Shown: positions 43,443 to 52,748, numbered from the stretch's first letter. The stretch is DNA of 64,000 nucleotides from Psychrobacter sp. NG25 (GCF_015234355.1 NZ_JADGMV010000005.1:124001-188000); one strand, 5' to 3'. The notes: generated by a model not told the origin, from the sequence alone. Program-made: numbers and translations.

Positions 43443-44354
43443 ATGATTGATAAGCTTCCTATGACATTGCTAGCGCAAACTGATGATATCGCTGTTTTTC
43501 AAACGGCGGCTTTTTTGACCGATGTGCTCAATGAGCTTGACTCAACCAGTCAATCTGCAGAACAGACAGCAGATTTTCAAGTAGGTCAGGCGAATTATGG
43601 TGATCTAAATTTAGGCTTACATGTCAATGATGACGCGGCAAAGGTATTGCACAATCGTATGTGTCTACTGTCTGGCATCAATGAAAGCTTTTTAGCATCA
43701 GCATCAAAGCGCTTTCAATACGTGCCGATTAAACGCTTGCACTGGGTCAGTCAAGTCCATGGTAATAACGTTCACGATGTCGATGCCACCATGTTAAGTA
43801 TGACACCCGTAGCAGCTGATGCGATGGTTAGTAAGCAGCAAGGTAACGGACTTGCCATAATGACGGCTGATTGTGTGCCTATCGTCTTGTACCAACCGGC
43901 GACAGGACAGATAGCCGCGATTCATGCAGGCTGGCAAGGCTTGGCTTGCGGTGTTATCAAAAAGACAGTGAATAGGTTTGATAACACGATGCCGATTAAA
44001 GCTTGGATAGGCGTCTGTATTAGTCAGGCGAATTATGAGGTAAATACAGACGTCCGTGACAAGCTATTAGCAGGTTGCAAAGAGAACCAAACCTTGTCAG
44101 AGACACAGCTCGATGATTTTGTGACATTATTTTCTATACCATCTCACGATGACAAAATTAAGTTAGATCTACCGAAGCTTGCTGCTATGCAATTAGAGAC
44201 TGCTGGCATGACGGTCATTACTGACTTGCCAGTTGACTGTAGTTATGCTGATAGCCGTTATTACTCGTATCGCCGCCAGACACACCTGCAGCAACCAGCT
44301 ACAGGTCGTATGGCATTAGTGATTGCTCGGAATGCACAGAGTCGTGATGGCTAG
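43443..44354 (+). CDS. pgeF: YfiH/LACC1-family purine nucleoside phosphorylase-like protein
   Basis: A 303-aa cytoplasmic protein of the DUF152 / multicopper polyphenol oxidoreductase family. Members (YlmD, YfiH, human LACC1) act on purine nucleosides; YfiH is also linked to peptidoglycan editing. Zinc-site motifs are clear: WVSQVHGNNV, MTADCVPIVLY, AIHAGWQGLACGV, and DLPVDCSYADSRYYSYRR near the end. The rluD-yfiH order is conserved in gammaproteobacteria. The N-terminal 40 residues look like an extension. Gap to rluD is about 220 bp. Terminated at 44430-44466. Confidence 0.9.
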   Translation: MIDKLPMTLLAQTDDIAVFQTAAFLTDVLNELDSTSQSAEQTADFQVGQANYGDLNLGLHVNDDAAKVLHNRMCLLSGINESFLASASKRFQYVPIKRLHWVSQVHGNNVHDVDATMLSMTPVAADAMVSKQQGNGLAIMTADCVPIVLYQPATGQIAAIHAGWQGLACGVIKKTVNRFDNTMPIKAWIGVCISQANYEVNTDVRDKLLAGCKENQTLSETQLDDFVTLFSIPSHDDKIKLDLPKLAAMQLETAGMTVITDLPVDCSYADSRYYSYRRQTHLQQPATGRMALVIARNAQSRDG

Positions 44355-44429
44355 AAAAGTAGTGATAGCTAAATGAGTAGTGATAGCTAAATGAGTGTTG
44401 TCTGATTAATACAATATACTCTATATAAC

Positions 44430-44466
44430 AAAAAACAGCAGGTTAATTTTAACCTGCTGTTTTTTT
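44430..44466 (+). terminator. Bidirectional terminator, yfiH / yeeE-like gene
   Basis: AAAAAACAGCAGGTTA / TAACCTGCTGTTTTTT with a four-base loop; serves both convergent genes. Confidence 0.93.
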
Positions 44467-44487
44467 ATTCAATCACCACTATTTTTA

Positions 44488-45744
44488 TTAACACACCGAG
44501 TCGCTAGACTTTGGCACTGACAAGCCAAATAAAGGACGTAAATATAGTGCTAAGAACGTGCCAGCCATTGCAAGTATGCCCCAGATATAGCCATGTAAGC
44601 TAAAAGAAGCGATACCGCCAAAATAAGCACCGATATTACAGCCAAATGCTAGACGTGCGCCATAGCCCATCATCAAACCACCAATCACGGACGCCGCAAA
44701 ATTACCTTTAGTAATGGTCGTAAATTTGAATAAACCGCCAGCCGCTGACGCAATGAAAGCACCGATGATGATACCGATGTTTAGTACCGTCGTTGAATCA
44801 GCAAATATAGACGCATTTAGCGCTGCTGCGTTTGCGCCTTGCCAATAGCCCCAACTCGCAACATCAACCCCAAAAGCGCTCGCAATTTTAGATCCCCATA
44901 ATGAAAATGCGGAAGTGATACCCCAAGGCTGACCACGTGTTGCTAGTGTTAGCGCATTTAGTACGCCAAGTACGATCGCGGCTGCAAATAACGGCCAAGA
45001 ACCACGAAAGATACGTTTCCAACCTTTTTCAGAAGGCACAGGCGCCATTTTAGGGGCTTTGGTTCTTTTTTCAACGACCAAGGTTATCCATGCGATTATA
45101 GCAAAAAGTGCCAAAGAGACCATCCAAGCACCGCTGTAACCAAGACCTGTAGAGGTGGCCAAAGAAAACGGCTCAAAGCTTGGCAGCTCTTCTGTCCAAA
45201 ATGGTAGATGGTAAGCGCCAATAGTGGCACCAACGATAAAGAATATAAAGGTAATGAACATCACTGAGCGGCCGCCACCGACTGCGTAAAGCGTACCAGA
45301 AGCACAGCCGCCACCAAGCTGCATGCCAATGCCGAAGACGAATGCGCCAACGAAGAGGCTAACACCGATTGGCGCAACATAACCTGCGACCGGTCCACCA
45401 AAAATAGTTGTACCAAAGGCTAAAATAGGGGCAAACAGTGTCACGGCAATGGCCAGCATCAGCATGTGTGAGCGCATCGCTTGCCCATTACCGACCGACA
45501 TCAACCGTCTAAATGCAGAGGTAAAACCGAAGCGGGCATGAAAAAGGGTATAGCCTAATAATAAGCCAATGCCAAGCAGTAGTGACTGCGAAATATGTTG
45601 CGTATCTAGCAAATAGACCAGCATGAGAAAACCCACAATGGCGCCGCCTGCTACCAGCATCTTTTGTGGATCATTTAAGCGAAGACTGTCTCTTACGATT
45701 GGATCTTGCGCCTCGTTTACGGGTTGAACTCTTAACGTTGTCAC
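44488..45744 (-). CDS. YeeE/YedE-family sulfur-compound transporter
   Basis: A 418-aa inner-membrane protein with about ten hydrophobic segments in two homologous halves. The diagnostic motifs are HARFGFTSAFRR, GGGCASGTLYAVGGGR (about residue 145) and LAFGCNIGAYFGGIA (about residue 375). The cysteines in these motifs relay thiosulfate in the characterised TsuA-type transporter. Substrate here is probably thiosulfate or a related sulfur compound, by family only. It runs alone; a TusA-like or rhodanese partner is not adjacent. Convergent with yfiH. Confidence 0.9.
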   Translation of the reverse strand: MTTLRVQPVNEAQDPIVRDSLRLNDPQKMLVAGGAIVGFLMLVYLLDTQHISQSLLLGIGLLLGYTLFHARFGFTSAFRRLMSVGNGQAMRSHMLMLAIAVTLFAPILAFGTTIFGGPVAGYVAPIGVSLFVGAFVFGIGMQLGGGCASGTLYAVGGGRSVMFITFIFFIVGATIGAYHLPFWTEELPSFEPFSLATSTGLGYSGAWMVSLALFAIIAWITLVVEKRTKAPKMAPVPSEKGWKRIFRGSWPLFAAAIVLGVLNALTLATRGQPWGITSAFSLWGSKIASAFGVDVASWGYWQGANAAALNASIFADSTTVLNIGIIIGAFIASAAGGLFKFTTITKGNFAASVIGGLMMGYGARLAFGCNIGAYFGGIASFSLHGYIWGILAMAGTFLALYLRPLFGLSVPKSSDSVC

Positions 45745-46234
45745 AGTAGTAGTCTCCTCTGCTTATAGGTTTGATTGTGATTTCTTTATAGCTTTCTTAT
45801 GATTTTTTTAATTCATTAACTGTATTTATGAGTAACTTAGGAATAAGCGCTACATCATAATCCTATTACGGTAAAAATAGAAACAAGCCTGAAAGAAAAG
45901 CTGGAATTAACATATGCGTATATGGAATAAATAAATTTAATTATTAACGATTATTTTGTTTTATCTAATACGCACAAGGTGTGCTACATAACATTGGACA
46001 AAGTTTCGATTTACATAAGTGAGTTGATAATTCGCTGAATATTGCTACTCTATGACAATCTGTTAATAAGCAGTGTGATTATCCTTGCACCTGACGATAG
46101 CGTCATTAATGATAGCTATCCGGTACTAACGATATGATTACAGGCTATAATGGCTGTAATTACTCAGAAAATTCTAAACGTTACTATTATTTAGCCACTC
46201 ATTATTCATCAATTCATTCATTACTAGAGCCCGT
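45745..46234. other. Divergent stretch between yeeE-like and flavodoxin-like genes
   Basis: About 490 bp, very AT-rich, no open frame. It must hold two promoters, not clearly identifiable by eye. Confidence 0.35.
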
Positions 46235-46846
46235 ATGACTACATCTATATCGTCTGCTTCAACTGTCACTAACCAAGCTAATAATCTATCTATCGCGGTT
46301 ATTTATCACAGTAATTATGGTCATACCAAGCGTGTGGCTGAGGCCATAGTGACAGGTGCCCGTCAGCAGCTACCAGAATCGCAAGCCAAGGCAGTAGATG
46401 TCCATGAAGTGGATTGGGAATTTTTAGATCAAGCAGATCTGCTGGTATTTGGTAGTGCTGTATACATGGGTAGCGTCACGGCTGAATTTAAGACTTTTAT
46501 GGATGAAACCTCAAAGCGTTGGTATCACCGTAAGTGGGAAGGGAAGTGGGCAGCAGCTTTTGCTAATTCTGGCGGATTAAGCGGTGATAAACTTGCGGTA
46601 TTACAGCAGATTTCTCTATATGCGATGCAGCATGGGATGAATTGGATTGGACTACCATTGATGCCGACAGGTCATGAAACTCACGACCTAAACCGTTTAT
46701 CCAGTTTCCTAGGCTTAATGACGCAGTCGCTCGATGGCCCACCTGAAGAAACACCAGGATCTGGAGATATCGACACTGCTATTTGGTTTGGTGATCATTT
46801 GGCTAAAACCATTATCAAGCATCAGCCAGCCAATACACAGAGTTAA
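46235..46846 (+). CDS. Flavodoxin-fold NAD(P)H oxidoreductase, WrbA-like
   Basis: A 203-aa protein. IAVIYHSNYGHTKRVAEAI near the N-terminus is the FMN phosphate-binding loop of flavodoxin-type quinone reductases. FGSAVYMGSVTAEFKTFMDET is the second FMN loop, characteristic of WrbA-like proteins, and FANSGGLSGDKL follows. WrbA reduces quinones by two electrons and may protect from redox stress. The short N-terminal stretch is extra. Monocistronic, bounded by its own terminator at 46874-46905. Confidence 0.88.
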   Translation: MTTSISSASTVTNQANNLSIAVIYHSNYGHTKRVAEAIVTGARQQLPESQAKAVDVHEVDWEFLDQADLLVFGSAVYMGSVTAEFKTFMDETSKRWYHRKWEGKWAAAFANSGGLSGDKLAVLQQISLYAMQHGMNWIGLPLMPTGHETHDLNRLSSFLGLMTQSLDGPPEETPGSGDIDTAIWFGDHLAKTIIKHQPANTQS

Positions 46847-46873
46847 AGCGACTTTATCGAGCGTAACCTGAAT

Positions 46874-46905
46874 AAAAAAAGCAGACTTTATAGTCTGCTT
46901 TTTTT
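46874..46905 (+). terminator. Terminator of flavodoxin-like gene
   Basis: AAAAAAAGCAGACT / AGTCTGCTTTTTTT with loop TTAT. Also suited as terminator for the small lipoprotein gene on the other strand. Confidence 0.92.
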
Positions 46906-46921
46906 GTGTCTCTCAGTTCTG

Positions 46922-47047
46922 TTACTGGTCATTCGATTGAGTCAAATTTGATGTGACAGGAATCGGACTATCAACAAACTGGAACGACTGACAACCCGTC
47001 AATAGTGTTACTGCTGTAATCAGGCTGGTAAGAATGAGGGACTTCAT
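46922..47047 (-). CDS. 41-aa lipoprotein in the usual place of pal
   Basis: A short frame, MKSLILTSLITAVTLLTGC then QSFQFVDSPIPVTSNL and a polar tail, ending TAA. It has a textbook lipoprotein signal: Lys at position 2, a hydrophobic run and lipobox LLTGC with Cys19. The mature peptide would be only 23 residues. It is bounded by terminators on both sides, and its ribosome-binding site (GAGACACTACT) is weak. It lies directly after tolB, where pal normally sits, but has no OmpA-like domain and so is not Pal. It could be an entericidin-like small lipoprotein; function unknown. Confidence 0.65.
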   Translation of the reverse strand: MKSLILTSLITAVTLLTGCQSFQFVDSPIPVTSNLTQSNDQ

Positions 47048-47201
47048 AGTAGTGTCTCGGTAGGGTTCGAGTATATAAGAATTAAGAATACTTACGTTAA
47101 ATAAGAATGTTTAGTCCAACGGTTGGTTGATTTTTATATTATCAAGCTATAAGTTTGAATTTTAGCTCATGCTATCACTTGATAATATGCTCAATAGTAC
47201 A

Positions 47202-47237
47202 AAAAAAGCGCCCGATAATATTATCGAGTGCTTTTTT
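47202..47237 (-). terminator. Terminator of tolB
   Basis: AAAAAAGCACTCGATA / TATCGGGCGCTTTTTT (minus strand), one mismatch and one G-T pair, then TTGTAC. Lies about 45 bp after the tolB stop. Confidence 0.85.
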
Positions 47238-47280
47238 GGTTACGGACTTATCAAGCCATAAAGTTACTGGAGAAGAACCG

Positions 47281-48582
47281 TTATTTTGGACTGGCTGACC
47301 ATACTGGTGAGCGAATAGTACCTTGTCCAGACTTGCCAAACGTCTCACCACCATTTAGTGATTTTATTGTAATAATACCTTTACTACCCTGTTTTGATGC
47401 ATACACCACACGCTTACCGTTAGGCGAAAAGCTCGGTGCTTCATCAATGCCCGTATTGCCAAAATTAGCCGTTATTGCGCCATTGCTATTCATGATAGCG
47501 GCTGATGAGCCATTTAAAAAGGCAATTTGTGAACCATCACTATTGAACTGTGGGCTAGTCGCATAACCGCTATTTGAGAGCTTCGTAGTACGTCCTGAGC
47601 CAAACTCATAACGATAGATTTGTGGCTTATTGAAACCTGCGCGGTCACTGACGAACACAAAAGATTGACCATCAGGCGCATAGCTTGGCTGTACTTCGCT
47701 GCTTGACCAGCTAGTGAGTCTTTTAGGTTGACCGCCACTGGCACTTATCTCATAAATATCAGCACTGCCTTCAAAGCTGCTAGAGAATAATATTTTGCTG
47801 CCATCTGGTGAGAATGATGGACTCAAGTTACTACCAGAGAAGGGCGTTAATGGGGTTGCGCCGCCGCCATCAACGTTTTGTACGTAGATGACTTGATACG
47901 ACTGATCACGTTGTACAGAGTAAGCAATGCGTTTGCCGTCTGGTGACCAAGCGGGTGAAAAGATAGACCCTTTGACTTCAGCAAGTGTTCTCGCATTTTC
48001 ACCATCAGCATCCATGATTTTTAGGCGTGAGACTTTATTTTTACCGCTTAATTCCTCTTCAATATAAGCAATACGTCCTGAAAAATCACCTGGCGTCCCA
48101 GTAATCAACTCATATACCTTATCTGCGATGACGTGCCCAGCATAACGCATACTTTCTTTATCGTTATTAGCGGTTAGACTTTGTTTGCCTGCTAGTATCC
48201 GCCCTGACTTTACTTCAATGACTTCATAGTTGGTTGTCACTTTACCGCGATTGGTACTGCTGCTACCGACGACTAGGTAAGGAATACCGATACTTTGCCA
48301 TACGGGTAGTGTACCTGCCAACTCGCTGCTACTACGCGGTTGCTGTGGCAAATTTTCGCTAGTCACTTTTAGCTCAGTTTTACCTAAGTCATTTGAGATA
48401 ATAGGAGACATGACGGTGTCACCGGCGAAGGGAACGAAAGCGACTTGGTTTTGTTGAATAGGAATTTCATAATTTTCTTGTAATACAACTATTTCTTTAG
48501 CTAATAAGTTAGTAGAAACAATTAAGAACGATGCGCTAACACATATGGTGGCAAGCTTCTTTTTATAAATATGATTGTACAA
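47281..48582 (-). CDS. tolB: Tol-Pal system beta-propeller protein TolB
   Basis: Periplasmic protein of the Tol-Pal envelope system. The signal peptide is at residues 1-29 (ending SFLIVSTNLLAKE region). The N-terminal TolB domain (NQVAFVPFAGDTVMSPIISNDL) precedes a six-bladed propeller of WD40-like repeats, visible as FSPAWSPDGKRIAYSV, LSPSFSPDGSKILFSS, VQPSYAPDGQSFVFVS, TSPQFNSDGSQIAFLN and EAPSFSPNGKRVVYAS. Length 433 aa matches E. coli TolB (430 aa). Gene order is tolQ-tolR-tolA-tolB; no pal follows. Confidence 0.97.
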   Translation of the reverse strand: MYNHIYKKKLATICVSASFLIVSTNLLAKEIVVLQENYEIPIQQNQVAFVPFAGDTVMSPIISNDLGKTELKVTSENLPQQPRSSSELAGTLPVWQSIGIPYLVVGSSSTNRGKVTTNYEVIEVKSGRILAGKQSLTANNDKESMRYAGHVIADKVYELITGTPGDFSGRIAYIEEELSGKNKVSRLKIMDADGENARTLAEVKGSIFSPAWSPDGKRIAYSVQRDQSYQVIYVQNVDGGGATPLTPFSGSNLSPSFSPDGSKILFSSSFEGSADIYEISASGGQPKRLTSWSSSEVQPSYAPDGQSFVFVSDRAGFNKPQIYRYEFGSGRTTKLSNSGYATSPQFNSDGSQIAFLNGSSAAIMNSNGAITANFGNTGIDEAPSFSPNGKRVVYASKQGSKGIITIKSLNGGETFGKSGQGTIRSPVWSASPK

Positions 48583-48723
48583 GTTATTCTCCTAAAATAA
48601 ATAATGAGGTTTGATATTTTTAAAATTAAGAAATGAGTATTCATGTCTATAAATATATGACAAAGCAAAACTATTTATAAAGGCTTTTTATCAATTAATT
48701 TGTTTATAGCTGTATATGATATT

Positions 48724-49707
48724 TTATTTGGTGGAACCAATATATTCTATTCTAAAAGTAGGATACTTAGGATCGTCAGGTCCAATTGGTAATTTCTTTG
48801 TGTCCCAAGCTGCGTTTTCTACTGCCTTATTCATGAGAGGGTCGTCTCCAGAAGTGCTGACACTGGTTATGACTCCACTGCTATTGACTGTAATAGTCAG
48901 AATCGTTAAGGCAGTTTTCCCCTTAGCACCTTCTGGTGATGAAAAGTTCTTTCTAATCAATGATTTGACTTCGCTGTCACTTGCAGAACGAGTTGGGCTA
49001 CCAGACTGACTGGGCGTACTTCCAGATATGGTCGGCTGTCCATCTTCTGATAAGCTGAATGCTTTGCCTGAGCTACCTGCATTAATTTTTATATTCTTAT
49101 CAGTAGCAGTGGGGCGATTGATTTTGAGAGAGTCATTTGGCTTATTACGATACTCTTGGAGCCTTTGTTGCTCTTCTACTTGCTCATCTCTTTTGTCTTG
49201 CTCAATCGCATCGTGCTTTTCTGTCACTGATTCATCTAATTCCTCTGCCCATTCAGCCATCCGCTGCTCATACTCTCTATTTTGTTCAAGTAATCGCTGA
49301 TGATGCTCTTCGCTCATCAGTAAGGGTCGGCCAGTAGTATCATCGGGGCGGCTAAAATTAGGTACTTGTTGTGAGCTTGATTGGGTGCTGTTTTGACTGG
49401 CATCATTACTGTCAGACGCATCTGCTTGCGTGAATGCCGCTGCACTACTATTCGCACTGGCTGCTTGCGCGGCAGCACGATTGGCCAGTATTTGACCTTG
49501 CATATCAGCCAGTTGCTCAGGTGACACCATGACCGTTTCGAGACTACCAGTCATGTCTACTTCAGTGTGTTGATAGTTATAAACGAGCAGGCCAATCACA
49601 AGGCCATGTGCGAGTAAACTGAGTAACGTAGGCAAGGTCAGCCCATTGCCTTCAGGTTGGGTAGGCACATAGACGGCAGGAGCATTATGCATAATATTTA
49701 TACTCAT
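48724..49707 (-). CDS. tolA: TolA-like energy transducer
   Basis: Bridges inner and outer membranes for the Tol-Pal system. One N-terminal helix (LPTLLSLLAHGLVIGLLVYN, residues about 25-45) is followed by a long, polar, Gln/Ala/Ser-rich region. A charged helical stretch (YEQRMAEWAEELDESVTEKH, DEQVEEQQRLQEYRNK) then leads into a TonB/TolA-like C-terminal domain ending in FRIEYIGSTK. The central region is shorter and less Lys/Ala-rich than in E. coli TolA (421 aa). Position between tolR and tolB decides the identity. Met6 is an alternative start. Confidence 0.88.
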   Translation of the reverse strand: MSINIMHNAPAVYVPTQPEGNGLTLPTLLSLLAHGLVIGLLVYNYQHTEVDMTGSLETVMVSPEQLADMQGQILANRAAAQAASANSSAAAFTQADASDSNDASQNSTQSSSQQVPNFSRPDDTTGRPLLMSEEHHQRLLEQNREYEQRMAEWAEELDESVTEKHDAIEQDKRDEQVEEQQRLQEYRNKPNDSLKINRPTATDKNIKINAGSSGKAFSLSEDGQPTISGSTPSQSGSPTRSASDSEVKSLIRKNFSSPEGAKGKTALTILTITVNSSGVITSVSTSGDDPLMNKAVENAAWDTKKLPIGPDDPKYPTFRIEYIGSTK

Positions 49708-49779
49708 GAACGTGGTTCATTGGGTTGACTACGATTCTATTATAAGCTTGATCGAATGTGGTGCTTATTAATCTGTTGA

Positions 49780-50238
49780 TTACAGTGAAGGCGTGGGTAG
49801 AGGAGCGCCTGTTAGTAGTCCTACCTTTTGAATACCGGCTTGTTGTAACGTCGCCATTAGCGTCATGATGGCACCGTATTGATTATTTTGGTCGGCATTT
49901 ATCATCACTTGTACTGGCTGCGCTCCGGAATCACTGTTTTGAGTCTGCAAATTAGATAAGGTGTTAATCAGTTCAGGCTCGCTCACTGGCAAGTCGACAT
50001 TACTTTCATAACTGATAAAAATCTCTCCACTACCGGTTAAAGAAACAATCACTGGTAGCTGGCTTTGGCTCATGGTATTGGTTTGCTCTTTTGGCAGATC
50101 GACATCAACACCCGTAATCAACATCGGCGCAGTCACCATAAATATGACCAGTAACACCAGCATCACGTCAATGTAAGGAACGACATTCATCTCCGCATTT
50201 AGCGCTTTTTTTTCACGGCGATAGGGACTTTGCTTCAT
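49780..50238 (-). CDS. tolR: Tol-Pal system protein TolR (ExbD family)
   Basis: Inner-membrane proton-channel subunit. From ATG 50238 the product is 152 aa (E. coli TolR 142). The single helix has NVVPYIDVMLVLLVIFMVTAPML with the essential Asp24. A periplasmic domain ends QQAGIQKVGLLTG. The open frame reaches back to 50313, inside tolQ, but AAGGA ten bases before 50238 and a 13-bp gap from the tolQ stop make that start convincing. Confidence 0.95.
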   Translation of the reverse strand: MKQSPYRREKKALNAEMNVVPYIDVMLVLLVIFMVTAPMLITGVDVDLPKEQTNTMSQSQLPVIVSLTGSGEIFISYESNVDLPVSEPELINTLSNLQTQNSDSGAQPVQVMINADQNNQYGAIMTLMATLQQAGIQKVGLLTGAPLPTPSL

Positions 50239-50251
50239 GGCTTCATCGTCC

Positions 50252-50965
50252 TTATGCTTGACTGGTGGTAGATTGCGTTTCTCTGCTGATAGGGTTTGCT
50301 GCACTGGTCTCACGTTGGAGCATGCCAGTCATCTCGTCACAGAACAGTGCCCGCGAGTCATATAAGCGGCTGGATTTTGCCGTAAAGTGATTGTAAGCCA
50401 GCACAGCAGGAATCGCTGCAAACAGGCCCATGGCAGTGGCGATTAAGGCTTCGGCGATACCAGGTGCAACAGAGGCTAGGGTGGCCTGTTCTGTCTGCGA
50501 TAATCCTAAAAAGGCATTCATAATACCCCAGACCGTACCAAACAATCCGATATAAGGCGCCACTGATCCGATGCTTGCTAGCGTTGTTAGCCCTGACTCG
50601 AGTAGTTGCTGTTGACGTCCTAGCCCGACTCTTAGCTTACGCTCAACACCATCTATAATGTCATCTTTAGGCTGGCGCTTTTTATGCATTCTTAGGTATT
50701 CTGAAAACCCAACATAAAAAATCTGCTCCAATCCTTGGCGTTCAGGCGAGCCTTGCACACCTTGATATAGTTTGGCTAAATCTTCACCTGACCAAAACCA
50801 AGTTTCAAACTGTTGATCGAAACTTTGAGCTGTACCAAGCCGCGCACTCATACGAAAAATAATGACCCAACTGAATAAAGACGCTAATAATAATAGTGCC
50901 ATCACAATCTGCACCAATAGACTGGCTTGGGTAATAAGATCAATAATATTTAATGACTCAGGCAT
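50252..50965 (-). CDS. tolQ: Tol-Pal system protein TolQ (ExbB family)
   Basis: Inner-membrane proton-channel subunit, 237 aa, three helices: SLLVQIVMALLLLASLFSWVIIF near the start, VAPYIGLFGTVWGIMNAFLGL in the middle and GIAEALIATAMGLFAAIPAVLAYN. These last two segments carry the conserved Thr/Gly residues of the MotA/TolQ/ExbB channel. First gene of tolQRAB; the usual upstream ybgC is not present here. Promoter not identified. Confidence 0.95.
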   Translation of the reverse strand: MPESLNIIDLITQASLLVQIVMALLLLASLFSWVIIFRMSARLGTAQSFDQQFETWFWSGEDLAKLYQGVQGSPERQGLEQIFYVGFSEYLRMHKKRQPKDDIIDGVERKLRVGLGRQQQLLESGLTTLASIGSVAPYIGLFGTVWGIMNAFLGLSQTEQATLASVAPGIAEALIATAMGLFAAIPAVLAYNHFTAKSSRLYDSRALFCDEMTGMLQRETSAANPISRETQSTTSQA

Positions 50966-51452
50966 GTAATGAACTCACGGATAATTGACAAGAGCTGGCA
51001 TGGTGCAATACGCAGGCCAAATATGGTATTCGATAACATAAAAACATGGTGGAGCAATAATTCTGCACACTTATATTAACCGCCTAGTGTACTGCTAAAT
51101 GAAGGAAAGGTCATTTAATAAAGTGTTAAATACCAAATAATTAATGAATGTTCAGCTATGTTGTTTTATTTAAAAGGTAAATTCTTTTGGTGCACCTATC
51201 AGTAGATATCCTGAGAATATGTTTTATTTACCTAAAATCCTGTCTAAATATGATTTCCAAGTAGCAGGAGAAATCGTGTTTGTACGCCTCGGGTACTGGT
51301 AGTGATTGAATTTATAGTGTAATTTCTCTAGAATGTTACACTTCGTTACTGCTGCCTTTCTAAAGATGACATCACGATTTTTCTGCTGATGTTGTGTTTA
51401 CTTTAGGCATTAATAAATTTGTTCTTTCACTAGCAAGCTGGGCGCGACACTT
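50966..51452. other. tolQ/purine-permease divergent region
   Basis: About 490 bp. It must hold promoters for both genes. Its permease-proximal third carries the strong stem-loop element at 51263-51387, described separately. Confidence 0.5.
51263..51387 (+). promoter_or_regulatory. Candidate structured RNA leader of the AzgA-type permease
   Basis: Arms 51263-51278 (AGCAGGAGAAATCGTG) and 51373-51387 (CACGATTTTTCTGCT) pair over 15 bp with one bulged G (51267) and one G-U pair. Inside, 51298-51309 pairs with 51343-51353 (about ten pairs, several G-U, one bulge). This leads into the hairpin AGTGTAA / TTACACT (51316-51322, 51336-51342), which has an inner TTC-TCTA-GAA tip. GTAC/GTAC lies at 51282-51296. 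The element ends 65 nt before the permease ATG and points the same way. Fold read by eye; family unknown. Confidence 0.5.
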
Positions 51453-52748
51453 ATGAATGCAATCGAACGCTATTTTGGGATTAACGGTGAAAACACCACG
51501 GTAAGAACTGAAATTCTTGCTGGCTTGACCACTTTTTTAACGATGGCCTATATTATCTTTGTTAACCCCAACGTGCTAGCAGATGCTGGCATGGATAAAG
51601 GCGCTGTGTTTGTTGCTACTTGTTTGGCAGCAGCAATCGGGTGTTTGATCATGGGGCTTTATGCTCGTTTACCTGTTGCTCAGGCTCCTGGCATGGGTCT
51701 TAACGCCTTCTTTACTTACGGCGTGGTACTTGGTATGGGGTACACATGGCAAGTTGCGCTTGGCGCGGTGTTCTTGTCTGGTTGTATCTTTGTACTGTTG
51801 AGTCTGTTCAAAATTCGCGAAATGATCATCAATTCTATACCCGTGTCGCTCAAGCAGGGCGTGGTCGCTGGTATTGGTGCATTTCTAGCGTTCATTGCAT
51901 TACAAAGCTCAGGCGTCATTGTCAATCATGACGCTACGTTGGTTGGCTTAGGTGATATGACAAGCTTTGGACCGGCGATGGCTGCTGTTGGGTTTATTGT
52001 TATTCTCGCTTTGTCCTATAAGAAAGTTCCTGGTGCGGTGACTATTGGTATCTTGCTTGTGGCTTTGGTCAGCTTATTGACTGGCAATACGCATTTCACT
52101 GGTATTGTCTCTGCACCGCCATCGATTGTACCTACATTTATGCAGCTTGATATTGCTGGCGCGTTTGATGTGAGTATGATCAGCGTTATCTTTGCTTTCT
52201 TATTCGTCGATTTATTCGATACAGCTGGTACGTTGATTGCAACTACTCAACAGGCAGGCTTGGTAGATAAAGATGGTAAAGTTAAGAACATGGGTAAAGC
52301 GATGTTTGCAGATTCTACTGCGACAGTAGCAGGGACTTTACTTGGTACGTCATCGACAACCAGTTATATCGAAAGCGTTTCAGGTATTGCTGCAGGTGGT
52401 CGTACTGGATTGGTCGCTGTGACTGTCGGCGTGCTATTTTTGCTTAGTATATTCTTTGCGCCATTAGCCAGTATGATTCCTGCTTATGCAACAGCAGGCG
52501 CGATATTTTATGTGGCGGTATTGATGTTAGGCACTCTAAAAGACGTAGAGTGGTCTGACTTGACTCAAGCAGCGCCAGTCGTTGTCGTATTACTATTTAC
52601 CCCACTGACTTACTCTATCGCAGATGGTATCGCACTTGGTTTCATCACTTATACGGCGACCAAAGCATTGACGGGTAAGTTTTCTGACATTAGCATTCCA
52701 GTATGGATATTGACTTTCGTACTATTGGCAAAAATTGTTTTCGTTTAA
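51453..52748 (+). CDS. NCS2 purine permease, AzgA type (adenine/guanine/hypoxanthine)
   Basis: A 431-aa inner-membrane symporter. MNAIERYFGINGENTTVRTEI is the hallmark start of AzgA/PbuG/AdeQ-type permeases. It continues with FLTMAYIIFVNPNVL, QAPGMGLNAFFTYGVV, FLFVDLFDTAGTLIAT and GTSSTTSYIESVSGIAAGGRTG, all core motifs of the family. It imports nucleobases with protons. It joins the purine block with the second NCS2 permease and xanthine dehydrogenase. No clear ribosome-binding site; the upstream RNA-like element (51263-51387) may control it. Terminator at 52808-52849. Confidence 0.93.
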   Translation: MNAIERYFGINGENTTVRTEILAGLTTFLTMAYIIFVNPNVLADAGMDKGAVFVATCLAAAIGCLIMGLYARLPVAQAPGMGLNAFFTYGVVLGMGYTWQVALGAVFLSGCIFVLLSLFKIREMIINSIPVSLKQGVVAGIGAFLAFIALQSSGVIVNHDATLVGLGDMTSFGPAMAAVGFIVILALSYKKVPGAVTIGILLVALVSLLTGNTHFTGIVSAPPSIVPTFMQLDIAGAFDVSMISVIFAFLFVDLFDTAGTLIATTQQAGLVDKDGKVKNMGKAMFADSTATVAGTLLGTSSTTSYIESVSGIAAGGRTGLVAVTVGVLFLLSIFFAPLASMIPAYATAGAIFYVAVLMLGTLKDVEWSDLTQAAPVVVVLLFTPLTYSIADGIALGFITYTATKALTGKFSDISIPVWILTFVLLAKIVFV

